A DNA stretch of 64,000 bases from Pseudoxanthomonas broegbernensis (GTDB lineage Bacteria > Pseudomonadota > Gammaproteobacteria > Xanthomonadales > Xanthomonadaceae), in contig NZ_JACHGU010000005.1 in NCBI RefSeq assembly GCF_014202435.1, positions 248,001-312,000 on the forward strand, in the 5' to 3' direction. The notes under the pieces are model-generated. The model was not told where the DNA came from. It saw only the letters and a program-made list of their open reading frames with translations, and ran no database searches. Positions 27,412-35,166 of the stretch are shown here, piece by piece; the stretch's first letter is position 1, and each line of letters begins with the position of its first letter. Both the position numbers and the translations under genes were made by a program.

Positions 27412-29709
27412 ATGAACTCCACCCGCAAGCTATGGGCCGGACTCGCCGTCCTGCTCATCGCTTCGTTCGCCGTCCTGTTGTGGGTCGGCAGCGAAGTGCA
27501 CCGCCAGGCACCGCCCATGCCCGAAGCGGTGGTCAGCCAGGACGGGCAGATCCTCTATACCCGCCAGGACATCGAGACCGGACGCCAGGTCTGGCAGTCC
27601 ATCGGCGGCCAGCAGTTGGGTTCCATCTGGGGCCATGGCGGCTACGTCGCCCCGGACTGGGGCGCGGACTGGCTGCACCGCGAGGCCGAGGCGATCCTGG
27701 ACATCTGGGCCGCGCGCGAGCACGGCGCGGCCAGCCACAAGGACCTGGACGCCCCCACCCTGGCCGCCTACGCCACGCGGGTGCAGGCGCTGATGCGCCC
27801 CAACACCTACGACGCGGCCACCGGCGCCATCCAGGTCGACGCCGACCGCGCGCAGGCGATGCGCCAGGTCGCCGCGCACTACCAGCAGTTGTTCGGCAGC
27901 GACCCGGCCATGCGCGGCCTGCGCGAGGCCTACGCGATGCGCGAGGGCACCGTGCCCGACCCCGAGCACCGCCGCCAGTTGACCGGCTTCTACTGGTGGG
28001 CCGCGTGGTCCTCGGTCACCCTGCGCCCCAACGAGGGCATCAGCTACACCGCCAACTGGCCCTACGACGAGCTGGTCGGCAACACCGCCCCGCCCAGCAC
28101 CTTCCTGTGGACGGTGTTCAGCGTGCTGTTCCTGATCGCCGGCATCGCCCTGCTGGGCTGGCACTACGCGGTCAACCACGGCGACGAGATGGTGCCGGTG
28201 CTGCCCAAGAGCGACCCGCTGGCGGCGATCGAGGTCACCCCGTCCATGCGCGCCACCGCCAAGTACTTCTGGGTGGTGATCGCGCTGTTCCTGACCCAGA
28301 TCCTGCTGGGCGCGATCACCGCGCACTACCAGGTCGAGGGCCAGGAGGCGTACGGCTTCGCCCTGGCCGACGTGCTGCCCTACGCGCTGACCCGCACCTG
28401 GCACACCCAGTTGGCGGTGCTGTGGATCGCCACCGCGTGGCTGGGCATGGGCCTGTACATCGGCCCGGCCATCTCCGGGCACGAGCCCAGGTTCCAGCGC
28501 CTGGGGGTGAACGTGCTGTGGGCCTGCCTGCTGGTGATCGTGGTGGGCTCGTTCGTCGGCCAGTGGCTGGCGGTGATGCAGAAGCTGGGCCTGGAGCACA
28601 ACTTCTGGTTCGGCCACCAGGGCTGGGAATACGTGGACATGGGCCGCTTCTGGCAGTGGTTCCTGTTCATCGGCCTGGGCCTGTGGCTGCTGCTGGTCGG
28701 GCGCGCGCTGTGGCCGTCGATCCGCGGCGGCGGCGAGTCGCGCTCCATCGTCACGCTGCTGTTCCTGTCGACGGTGGCCATCGGCCTGTTCTACGCCGCG
28801 GGCCTGATGTGGGGCGAGCACACCCACCTGTCGATGGTCGAGTACTGGCGCTGGTGGGTGGTGCACCTGTGGGTGGAAGGCTTCTTCGAGGTCTTCGCGG
28901 TGGCGGTGATCGCCTTCCTGTTCACCCGCCTGGGCCTGCTGCAGGTACGCAGCGCGACGGTGGCGGTGCTGTTCGCCACCATCGTGTTCATGGCCGGCGG
29001 CGTGCTGGGCACCCTGCACCACCTGTACTTCACCGGCACGCCCACCGCGGTGATCGCGCTGGGCGCGAGCATCTCGGCGCTGGAGGTGGTGCCGCTGGCC
29101 TACGTCGGCTTCGAGGCCTACCAGAGCTACCGGCTGGGCAAGGCCACGCCATGGATGGCCAAGTACAAGTGGCCGATCACGTTCTTCATCGCGGTGGCGT
29201 TCTGGAACCTGGTGGGCGCGGGCCTGTTCGGCTTCCTGATCAACCCGCCGCTGCCGCTGTACTACATGCAGGGCCTGAACCTGACCCCGACCCACGGCCA
29301 CACCGCGCTGTTCGGCGTGTACGGCATGCTCGGCATCGGCCTGATGCTGTTCTGCCTGCGCGGGCTGAAGCCGGACGTGAAGTGGAGCGACAAGCTGCTG
29401 AAGACCAGCTTCTGGTCGCTGAACATCGGCCTGGCCGGCATGGCCGCCTTCACCCTGCTGCCGCTGGGCATCCTGCAGCTCAATGCCGCGCTCAAGCACG
29501 GCTACTGGTATGCGCGCTCGGCCGAGTTCATGCAGCAGCCGATCGTGGACCTGCTGGTGTGGATGCGGGTGCCGGCCGACACGCTGTTCAGCGTCGGCGC
29601 GCTGGCCCTGGCCTGGTTCGTGCTGCGGCTGTGGGTGGCGCCCAAGCGCGAGACGCCGGTGTCGGCGACCGCCGCCGCCGCGGCCACGGCGATCGCGCCG
29701 AACCGCTGA
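27412..29709 (+). CDS. norB: Quinol-dependent nitric oxide reductase (qNOR)
   Basis: A 765-residue single-subunit NO reductase that uses quinol to reduce two NO to N2O in the inner membrane. An N-terminal helix (about 7-27) is followed by the quinol-oxidase-like periplasmic domain (SIGGQQLGSIWGHGGYVAPDW region near residue 65). The heme-copper-oxidase-like core follows from about 225, with 12 further helices. The Fe_B/His and Glu active-site stretch is HLSMVEYWRWWVVHLWVEG near residue 480; the long N-terminal domain separates it from cNOR NorB. No norC-like cytochrome gene is adjacent, as expected for qNOR. The start at 27412 was chosen because the signal-anchor follows directly and it sits 58 bases after the FNR box. 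Confidence 0.94.
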   Translation: MNSTRKLWAGLAVLLIASFAVLLWVGSEVHRQAPPMPEAVVSQDGQILYTRQDIETGRQVWQSIGGQQLGSIWGHGGYVAPDWGADWLHREAEAILDIWAAREHGAASHKDLDAPTLAAYATRVQALMRPNTYDAATGAIQVDADRAQAMRQVAAHYQQLFGSDPAMRGLREAYAMREGTVPDPEHRRQLTGFYWWAAWSSVTLRPNEGISYTANWPYDELVGNTAPPSTFLWTVFSVLFLIAGIALLGWHYAVNHGDEMVPVLPKSDPLAAIEVTPSMRATAKYFWVVIALFLTQILLGAITAHYQVEGQEAYGFALADVLPYALTRTWHTQLAVLWIATAWLGMGLYIGPAISGHEPRFQRLGVNVLWACLLVIVVGSFVGQWLAVMQKLGLEHNFWFGHQGWEYVDMGRFWQWFLFIGLGLWLLLVGRALWPSIRGGGESRSIVTLLFLSTVAIGLFYAAGLMWGEHTHLSMVEYWRWWVVHLWVEGFFEVFAVAVIAFLFTRLGLLQVRSATVAVLFATIVFMAGGVLGTLHHLYFTGTPTAVIALGASISALEVVPLAYVGFEAYQSYRLGKATPWMAKYKWPITFFIAVAFWNLVGAGLFGFLINPPLPLYYMQGLNLTPTHGHTALFGVYGMLGIGLMLFCLRGLKPDVKWSDKLLKTSFWSLNIGLAGMAAFTLLPLGILQLNAALKHGYWYARSAEFMQQPIVDLLVWMRVPADTLFSVGALALAWFVLRLWVAPKRETPVSATAAAAATAIAPNR

Positions 29710-29734
29710 GGGCTCGCCGTCCTCGCAGGCGAAC

Positions 29735-29765
29735 ACCGGGGCCGCGCAATGCGGCCCCGGTCTTT
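29735..29765 (+). terminator. Rho-independent terminator after norB
   Basis: An 11-bp perfect stem ACCGGGGCCGC / GCGGCCCCGGT with a GCAAT loop is followed by CTTT, 25 bases after the norB stop. Confidence 0.75.
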
Positions 29766-29820
29766 CGGTCGCTGCCCGGTGGGCGCCGGCGGCCGCAAGA
29801 TGGCGGCGGCGACCCGCCTC

Positions 29821-29916
29821 TCTGCAGGAGCCGGGTCCAGCCGGCGAACGCCATCCCGTACGCCGGCGCCAACCAGGCCCCGGCGGCATGCCGCCGACCG
29901 GAGTCGGCTTCTACAA
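29821..29916. repeat. Inverted pair of REP-like elements
   Basis: A plus copy (29821-29847: TCTGCAGGAGCCGGGTCCAG...) and a minus copy (29893-29916, reading TTGTAGAAGCCGACTCCGGT... in reverse) flank a GC-rich spacer. They are the same repeat family as at 27197 and 60451. The rest of the 29710-29994 gap holds the norB terminator and a degenerate further copy near 29945-29985. Confidence 0.6.
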
Positions 29917-29994
29917 GGAACGCGGGCAAGAGACGCGGGGGAGGCGCTCCTGTCCATCGCGGCCGCAGGAGCGCACGGCCGATCCCGCGCGACG

Positions 29995-30258
29995 TCAGCG
30001 GTGCGAACACCCGCAACCGCAGCCACCGCCGCCCGGCGCGGCCGTATCCGCGTCCTCGTCCAGCAGTTCGGCCACCTCGCCCAGCTCCACCAGCACGCGC
30101 ATGACCTCGTCGGGCGGCAGCACGGTCAGCACCTTCATGCGGCCGTTGTCCGGGTCCAGGGCGACGTCGGCCCCGGGATCGAGCCGGCGCATGGCGGCGT
30201 GGATGGCCGCCAGTCGCGACGGTCCGGAGGAGGGGGCGTGGTCGGGCGCGCTGGGCAT
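29995..30258 (-). CDS. Small protein with C-terminal Gly/Cys tail
   Basis: An 87-residue protein of unknown function, convergent with norB. The central part (residues about 15-68) has a short alternating helix/strand pattern with a D-P-x-N-G-R-M-K-V-L-T-V core, loosely like a ferredoxin-like metal-binding fold. It ends GGGGCGCGCSHR, a Gly/Cys tail that could bind metal. It has its own FNR-type box on the upstream side (30351-30364), with a TACAGT hexamer at 30327-30322 in the -10 position, so it probably belongs to the anaerobic/NO set. No known family is named with confidence. Confidence 0.65.
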   Translation of the reverse strand: MPSAPDHAPSSGPSRLAAIHAAMRRLDPGADVALDPDNGRMKVLTVLPPDEVMRVLVELGEVAELLDEDADTAAPGGGGCGCGCSHR

Positions 30259-30350
30259 CGGCGTTCTCGCGGAGGATCGGGAACGGCGCGCGCCGCACGG
30301 GCGCGCGCCAGGGTGGCGGCGACTGTACCGTCACGCCGCCGGATGCAGCC

Positions 30351-30364
30351 TTGACCGGCATCAA
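30351..30364 (-). promoter_or_regulatory. FNR-type box for the minus-strand small Cys protein
   Basis: TTGAC-CGGC-ATCAA, a near-perfect dyad. On the minus strand its centre is about 41.5 bases upstream of a start near 30316, with TACAGT (30327-30322) as -10. It lies back to back with the nnrS box at 30395. Confidence 0.72.
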
Positions 30365-30394
30365 GCCGGTGCCCGATCCTCGATCCGGCCCGGC

Positions 30395-30408
30395 CTGACC
30401 CAGGTCAA
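30395..30408 (+). promoter_or_regulatory. FNR-type box before nnrS
   Basis: CTGAC-CCAG-GTCAA. Its centre at 30401.5 places a class II transcription start exactly at 30443, the A of the nnrS ATG, with CAGACT (30431-30436) in the -10 position. Confidence 0.7.
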
Positions 30409-30442
30409 GGCACCCTTCCCGCCGCGGCGACAGACTGCGGCC

Positions 30443-31684
30443 ATGCGCATCGAATACGTCCCCTTGCCCGGTCCACGCCAACGCACTTCGCCCGCCTGGC
30501 TGGCGCACGCGCCGCACCGCCTGATGTTCTTCATCGGCGCGGCCAACGTGCTGCTGGCGATGCTGTGGTGGGCGCTGTGGCTGGCGGCGGTGCGCTGGGG
30601 CGCGTGGACGCTGCCGCCGCCGGCGATACCGGCCGGCTGGCTGCACGCGTTCCTGATGCAGTACCTGGTGCTGCCCAGTTTCATATTCGGCTTCCTGCTG
30701 ACCGTGTTCCCGCGCTGGATGGGGCTGCCGGACCTGCAGCGCCACCACTACCTGCCGGTGGGCGCGGGGCTGATGGGCGGCCAGTTGGCCATGCTCCTGG
30801 GCGCGGCCGGCTGGGAGGCGGGACTGATGGTGGGGCTGTGGATGGCGCTGGCCGGCTGGAGCACGGCGCTGATCGTCCTGGGCCGGTTGCTGGCCGACGA
30901 GAAGGGGCGCACCTGGCATGCGCGCTCGTGCTTCGCCGCGCTGGCGCTGGGCTGGCTGGGGCTGGCGATGTTCATCGCCTTCGCCCTGGGCGCATCGCCG
31001 GACTGGGCCTTCGCCAGCATCAAGCTGGGCGGCTTCGGCCTGCTGCTGCCGGTGTACGTCACCGTGGCCCACCGCATGTTCCCGTTCTTCGCCGGCAACT
31101 CGGTGCCGGGCTATGTGCCGTGGCGGCCGCTGTGGTGGCTGGGCGCGGTGTGGGCGCTGCTGATGGTCCACCTGGGCCTGGAACTCGCGCATGCCTATGC
31201 CTGGCTGTGGCTGGCCGACCTGCCGCTGCTGGCGCTGGCCGGCTACGCGGTGTGGCGCTGGTGGCCACGGGCGAAGATGCCGGGGCTGCTGGCGGTGCTG
31301 TTCATCGGCACGGCCTGGCTGCCGGCGACCTTCGCCCTGTACTTGGCGCAGAGCTTCACCTACCTGCTCAGCGGCGAATTCATCCTCGGCCGCGCGCCGA
31401 TGCATGCGCTGTTCATCGGTTTCTTCGGCAGCCTGCTGGTGGCGATGGTCACCCGGGTGACGCAGGGCCATTCGGGCCGGCCGCTGCGGATGTACGGCAT
31501 CGCCTGGTTCGCCTTCGTGGCGATCCAGGGGGTCGCCACGGTGCGGGTGCTGGCCGACGTGCTGCCCGACCCGGGACTGTGGCAGGCGGTGGCCGCGGTG
31601 GGCTGGCTGGTGGCGCTGTCGCCCTGGGTGGCGCGCATCGGCGGCATCTACCTGTCGCCGCGCCGCGATGGACGCCCGGGGTGA
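30443..31684 (+). CDS. nnrS: NnrS family heme-copper membrane protein
   Basis: A 413-residue integral membrane protein with about 12 helices. NnrS-family marks are HAPHRLMFFIGAANVLLAMLWW at the N-terminus, HAFLMQYLVLPSFIFGFLLTVFPRWMG, AHRMFPFF near residue 212 and APMHALFIGFFGSLLVAMVTRVTQGHSGRP near residue 320. NnrS proteins help cells resist NO and nitrosative stress and occur in denitrification gene sets, which fits norB next door. No ribosome-binding site precedes the ATG. The stop lies inside the following sirB2-like gene. Confidence 0.9.
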   Translation: MRIEYVPLPGPRQRTSPAWLAHAPHRLMFFIGAANVLLAMLWWALWLAAVRWGAWTLPPPAIPAGWLHAFLMQYLVLPSFIFGFLLTVFPRWMGLPDLQRHHYLPVGAGLMGGQLAMLLGAAGWEAGLMVGLWMALAGWSTALIVLGRLLADEKGRTWHARSCFAALALGWLGLAMFIAFALGASPDWAFASIKLGGFGLLLPVYVTVAHRMFPFFAGNSVPGYVPWRPLWWLGAVWALLMVHLGLELAHAYAWLWLADLPLLALAGYAVWRWWPRAKMPGLLAVLFIGTAWLPATFALYLAQSFTYLLSGEFILGRAPMHALFIGFFGSLLVAMVTRVTQGHSGRPLRMYGIAWFAFVAIQGVATVRVLADVLPDPGLWQAVAAVGWLVALSPWVARIGGIYLSPRRDGRPG

Positions 31685-32096
31685 ATCGGTGATCGAGTTC
31701 TATCCGCAGATCAAGTGGGTGCACGTGGCCGCGATCATGGCCAGCGGCAGCCTGTTCGCGCTGCGCGGCGCCGGCGCGCTGGCCGGGATGCGCTGGCCGC
31801 TGGCCGCGCCGGTGCGGTACCTGAGCTACAGCATCGACACGGTGCTGCTGACCGCCGCGCTGATGCTGCTGACCATCCTGCCGGGCGCGCTGTTCGCCAA
31901 CGGCTGGCTGACCGTCAAGCTGGTGCTGCTGGTGGCCTACGTGGTGCTGGGAGTGCTGGCGCTGGGCCGGCGCGGCGGCCGCGGGCGCGGCCGGCGCGCG
32001 GCGTTCTACGTGGCCGCCCTGCTGGTCTACCTGCAGATGTACTGCATCGCCCGCGCCCACCACCCGCTGGGCGCGTTCTACCTGTTGTCCGGCTGA
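31668..32096 (+). CDS. SirB2-family membrane protein
   Basis: A 142-residue protein with four membrane helices. The family features are an early KWVHVAAIMASGSLFALRG segment and a final HHPLGAFYLL end. It overlaps the last 17 bases of nnrS, so it is probably cotranscribed; a GTG 21 bases further in could be the actual start. SirB2-like proteins are named after a regulator of invasion genes but their biochemical role is unknown. In several genomes they neighbour respiratory genes. Confidence 0.8.
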   Translation: MDARGESVIEFYPQIKWVHVAAIMASGSLFALRGAGALAGMRWPLAAPVRYLSYSIDTVLLTAALMLLTILPGALFANGWLTVKLVLLVAYVVLGVLALGRRGGRGRGRRAAFYVAALLVYLQMYCIARAHHPLGAFYLLSG

Positions 32097-32122
32097 GCCG
32101 CATCCGACGGAGGCGCCGCACC

Positions 32123-32251
32123 ATGGACCTGAGCGAAATGGAACTGCCCGACCCCTGCCTGCCGGCCTGTCCGCTGCTGCAGGAATCCTGGGACGCGGCC
32201 GGCATGTCGGCGCAGGCGCCCATGGGCGGGGAGTCGGCCGGCGAGGATTGA
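32123..32251 (+). CDS. Small 42-residue acidic protein, hypothetical
   Basis: A short frame starting 26 bases after the sirB2-like stop, with a GGAGG ribosome-binding site 9 bases before the ATG. The peptide contains LPDPCLPACPLLQESWDAAG, with two cysteines separated by three residues, and an acidic end. It has no recognised relatives. The good ribosome-binding site and operon position argue for a gene; the length and GC-rich setting argue against. Confidence 0.4.
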   Translation: MDLSEMELPDPCLPACPLLQESWDAAGMSAQAPMGGESAGED

Positions 32252-32336
32252 CCGTGCGGCGGCGCGCGTACGCGCGGCGGCCGGGTCGGCGGCCGAAGCC
32301 GGCTTCCGCACGGAGGCGGCCGCGAAGGTGGACGCG

Positions 32337-33002
32337 TCACGCGCGCCGCAACTGGAAGTCGGCGAATCCCTCGCCCAGGGTGGCGCCGTCCGGCGGCGTC
32401 CACGGCGCATGCCGCGACGGGTCCAGGCGGCACTCCTGCACCACCCAGCGGCGCACGCCGCGGCGCGCCAGTTCGCGGCCCAGCGCATGCAGCTCGGGTT
32501 CCGGGTACAGGTCCGGGTGCCAGGTGGTGCGGCATTCGTAGTCCACACCGCTGTCCAGCAGCCAATCCAGCGCATCCCACACCGCGGCGGCGCCGAGGCG
32601 GCGGCCGGTGATCGCGGCATGGCGCGCAGGCGGCGCCTTGATGTCCAGGCCCACCCAGTCCAGTTGCGGCAGCAGCCGGGCCAGGCGCAGCGGGTACATG
32701 CCGCCGGTATGCAGGGCGGTGGCGAAGCCCAGCTCGCGCACCACGCGCAGGGCGCCGCCCAGCCCCGGTTGCAGGGTCGGCTCGCCGCCGGAGAAGACCA
32801 CCCCGTCGAGCAGGCCGCGCCGCCGCCGCAGGAACGCGACCGCCCGTTCCCAGGCGATCGCGCGTTCGCCGCGCGCGGGCAGCAGTTCCGGGTTGTGGCA
32901 GTAGCCGCAGCGCCAGGGGCAGCCCTGCAGGAACAGGACCGCCGCCAGCTTTCCCGGGAAGTCGATCGTGGTCAGCGGCAGCATGCCGCCGATCCGGATC
33001 AT
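32337..33002 (-). CDS. nrdG: Anaerobic ribonucleotide reductase activating enzyme
   Basis: A 221-residue radical-SAM activase that puts the glycyl radical on class III ribonucleotide reductase. The Fe-S/SAM site is C-x3-C-x2-C in GCPWRCGYCHNPE near residue 30, followed by VVFSGGEPTLQ and VGLDIKAP. The wording (LTTIDFPGKLAAVLFLQGCPW) places it with the larger NrdG subtype found beside NrdD proteins of the Thermotoga/Pseudomonas type. Its ATG overlaps the stop of the small glycyl-radical gene by four bases (ATGA), so the two proteins should be made in similar amounts. Confidence 0.92.
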   Translation of the reverse strand: MIRIGGMLPLTTIDFPGKLAAVLFLQGCPWRCGYCHNPELLPARGERAIAWERAVAFLRRRRGLLDGVVFSGGEPTLQPGLGGALRVVRELGFATALHTGGMYPLRLARLLPQLDWVGLDIKAPPARHAAITGRRLGAAAVWDALDWLLDSGVDYECRTTWHPDLYPEPELHALGRELARRGVRRWVVQECRLDPSRHAPWTPPDGATLGEGFADFQLRRA

Positions 33003-33187
33003 GCCGCGCGTGCCGCTCCGGCCAGGACGGGGGCCGGCTCGGCGAAGAAGCGGCGTTCGGCATGCTCGCCCTGCTTGCCGATGTTGAAGCTGGAGACGGG
33101 ACGGTGGTAGCCCATCACGCGGGTCCAGACTTCGCAGGGCTGGCGTTCCTCGTCGCGCAGGGTGGGGGCAAGGGTGGCGGTGGTCAT
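32999..33187 (-). CDS. Detached glycyl-radical domain of anaerobic ribonucleotide reductase
   Basis: A 62-residue protein equal to the C-terminal tail of NrdD: RQPCEVWTRVMGYHRPVSSF contains the glycyl-radical motif R-V-M-G-Y with the radical Gly at residue 24, and NIGKQGEHAERR follows. In ordinary NrdD this segment is joined to the zinc-finger end of the catalytic chain. Here it has its own ATG and a strong AGGAG site 7 bases upstream, 219 bases after the nrdD stop. It is in the same frame as nrdD, but two in-frame TGA codons lie between. It should act in trans, like the spare glycyl-radical domain YfiD for pyruvate formate-lyase. Confidence 0.85.
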   Translation of the reverse strand: MTTATLAPTLRDEERQPCEVWTRVMGYHRPVSSFNIGKQGEHAERRFFAEPAPVLAGAARAA

Positions 33188-33259
33188 GGGTGTGCTCCTG
33201 TCGGGTTGGGCCGACCATCGGGAGATGGGCGGTGGGTGAAACGGATGGCGCTGGTTTCA

Positions 33260-33279
33260 CGCTGGCCGCGCAGCCAGCG
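33260..33279 (-). other. Hairpin in the nrdD / glycyl-domain spacer
   Basis: CGCTGGC and GCCAGCG form a 7-bp stem around a 6-base loop within the 219-base spacer between the two parts of NrdD. A second hairpin lies at 33352-33367. They could be processing or RNA-stability elements or chance GC-rich stems. Confidence 0.35.
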
Positions 33280-33351
33280 CGGCTCGACGCCGACGGACGA
33301 CCGGCCGGAGGCTGCCGGACGCTTTCCCGGCGGGGCCGGCCATCCGGCCGT

Positions 33352-33367
33352 GGCGAAGCGTTTCGCC
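33352..33367 (-). other. Hairpin just downstream of the nrdD stop
   Basis: GGCGAA-GCGT-TTCGCC, a 6-bp perfect stem with a 4-base loop, about 40 bases after the nrdD stop codon on the minus strand. There is no U-run, so it is not a typical terminator. Confidence 0.35.
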
Positions 33368-33406
33368 GGCACGTCGTCCTGTTCCGGCGGCGCGGGAACC
33401 ACGGCC

Positions 33407-35152
33407 TCAGGCCGCGCCCGCCAGCGCGCGCCGCTTCTGCGCCAGCTTCTCCTCGTCGCAGCGCGGGCAGAATGCGTGCTCGCCTTCCAGGTAGCCGTGC
33501 ACGGGACAGATCGAGAAGGTCGGGGTGATGGTGATGTAGGGCAGGCGGAAGCGGGTCAGCGCGCGCCGCACCAGGTCGCGGCAGGCCGCGCCGCTGGAGA
33601 CGCGCTCGCCCATGTACAGGTGCAGCACGGTGCCGCCGGTGTAGCGCGACTGCAGCGCCTCCTGCCGCTCCAGCGCCTCGAACGGGTCGTCGGTGAACCC
33701 CACCGGCAGTTGCGATGAATTGGTGTAGTAGGGCTTGTCGTCGCTGCCGGCCTGGAGGATGTCCGGCCAGCGCCGGCGGTCCTCCTTGGCGAAGCGGTAG
33801 GTGGTGCCCTCGGCCGGGGTGGCCTCCAGGTTGTAGAGGTGGCCGCTGCTTTCCTGGAACCGCACCATCCTCCCGCGGATGTGGTCGAGCAGGCGCAGGG
33901 CGAAGGCGTGGCCCCAGTCGCTGGCGAGGTCGTGGGCGTCGTGGGTGAAGTTGCGGATCATCTCGTTGATCCCGTTCACGCCCAGCGTGGAGAAGTGGTT
34001 GCGCAGGCTGCCCAGGTAGCGCTTGGTGTAGGGATACAGGCCGTCGTCGATGAGCTTCTGCACCACCTGGCGCTTGATCTCCAGGCTCTGCCGGCCCAGT
34101 TCCAGCAGCTCGTCCAGGCGCGCGTACAGCGCGGCCTCGTCGCCGCGGTACAGGTAGCCCAGGCGCGCGCAGTTGACCGTGACCACGCCCAGGCTGCCGG
34201 TCTGCTCGGCGCTGCCGAACAGGCCGTTGCCGCGCTTGAGCAGTTCGCGCAGGTCCAACTGCAGGCGGCAGCACATCGAGCGGATCATCCCCGGGTCCAG
34301 CTCGGAGTTGATGAAGTTCTGGAAGTACGGCAGGCCGTACTTGGCGGTCATCTCGAACAGGCGTTGCGCGTTGTCCGACTCCCAGGGGAAGTCGGCGGTG
34401 ATGTTGTAGGTGGGGATGGGGAAGGTGAACACCCGGCCCTTGGCGTCGCCCGCGCTCATCACCTCGATGTAGGCGCGGTTGATCATGTCCATCTCGGCCT
34501 GCAGGTCGCCGTAGGCGAACGGCATCTCCTGCCCGGCGATGAACGGGGTCTGCCCGCGCAGGTCGGCCGGGCACACCCAGTCGAAGGTGAGGTTGGTGAA
34601 CGGGGTCTGGGTGCCCCAGCGCGAAGGCACGTTGAGGTTGTAGATCAGCTCCTGGATGCACTGCCGCACCTGGTCGTAGGACAGCGCGTCCTTGCGCACG
34701 AACGGAGCCATGTAGGTGTCGAAGGAAGAGAACGCCTGGGCGCCGGCCCATTCGTTCTGCAGCGTGCCCAGGAAGTTGACGATCTGGCCCACCGCCGAGG
34801 ACAGGTGCTTGGGCGGACCGGCCTCGACCCGGTTGGGGATGCCGTTGAGCCCCTCGTACAGCAGGGTGCGCAGCGACCAGCCGGCGCAGTAGCCGGAAAG
34901 CATGTCCAGGTCGTGGATGTGCAGGTCGCCCTCGCGGTGGGCCCGGCCGATCTGCGCCGGGTAGATCCGCTCCAGCCAGTAGTTGGCGGTGACCTTGCCG
35001 GCCACGTTGAGGATCAGCCCGCCCAGCGAGTAGCCCTGGTTGGCATTGGCGTTGACCCGCCAGTCGGCCCGGCTGAGGTACTCCTCGACCGTGCCCACCG
35101 GGTCCACCATCGGCGGCCCAGGGTGCCGTCGCACGCTGTCCTGAACGTCCAT
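33407..35152 (-). CDS. nrdD: Anaerobic ribonucleoside-triphosphate reductase, catalytic part lacking the glycyl-radical tail
   Basis: A 581-residue class III ribonucleotide reductase that makes deoxynucleotides without oxygen. There is no N-terminal ATP-cone; the protein begins near VEEYLSRADWRVNANANQGYS. Visible features are HIHDLDMLSGYCAGWSLR, the thiyl-cysteine stretch LGVVTVNCARLGYLYRGDE, and the C-terminal zinc finger CPVHGYLEGEHAFCPRCDEE. It then stops at ALAGAA*, just where the glycyl-radical segment should begin. That segment is a separate gene at 32999-33187. The ATG at 35152 was chosen because FNR and NrdR sites lie just upstream; an inner ATG at 35110 is also possible. The catalytic chain alone should be inactive. 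Confidence 0.92.
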   Translation of the reverse strand: MDVQDSVRRHPGPPMVDPVGTVEEYLSRADWRVNANANQGYSLGGLILNVAGKVTANYWLERIYPAQIGRAHREGDLHIHDLDMLSGYCAGWSLRTLLYEGLNGIPNRVEAGPPKHLSSAVGQIVNFLGTLQNEWAGAQAFSSFDTYMAPFVRKDALSYDQVRQCIQELIYNLNVPSRWGTQTPFTNLTFDWVCPADLRGQTPFIAGQEMPFAYGDLQAEMDMINRAYIEVMSAGDAKGRVFTFPIPTYNITADFPWESDNAQRLFEMTAKYGLPYFQNFINSELDPGMIRSMCCRLQLDLRELLKRGNGLFGSAEQTGSLGVVTVNCARLGYLYRGDEAALYARLDELLELGRQSLEIKRQVVQKLIDDGLYPYTKRYLGSLRNHFSTLGVNGINEMIRNFTHDAHDLASDWGHAFALRLLDHIRGRMVRFQESSGHLYNLEATPAEGTTYRFAKEDRRRWPDILQAGSDDKPYYTNSSQLPVGFTDDPFEALERQEALQSRYTGGTVLHLYMGERVSSGAACRDLVRRALTRFRLPYITITPTFSICPVHGYLEGEHAFCPRCDEEKLAQKRRALAGAA

Positions 35153-35166
35153 CCCATCCCCTTGAT

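Noticed and set aside
27430-29889. An 819-codon minus-strand frame opposite norB
   Set aside because: Shadow of norB; composition is low-complexity Arg/His/Gln/Ala, as expected for an antisense frame.
33184-33402. A 72-residue GTG-started frame in the nrdD spacer, overlapping the glycyl-domain ATG by ATGA
   Set aside because: Pro/Arg-rich, no ribosome-binding site, no recognisable fold. The coupling overlap is tempting but probably chance; the glycyl-domain gene has its own strong ribosome-binding site.
33188-33406. Intein or self-splicing intron inside nrdD
   Set aside because: At 219 bases it is too short, has no homing-endonuclease or conserved intron core, and the downstream part has a separate ribosome-binding site and start codon.
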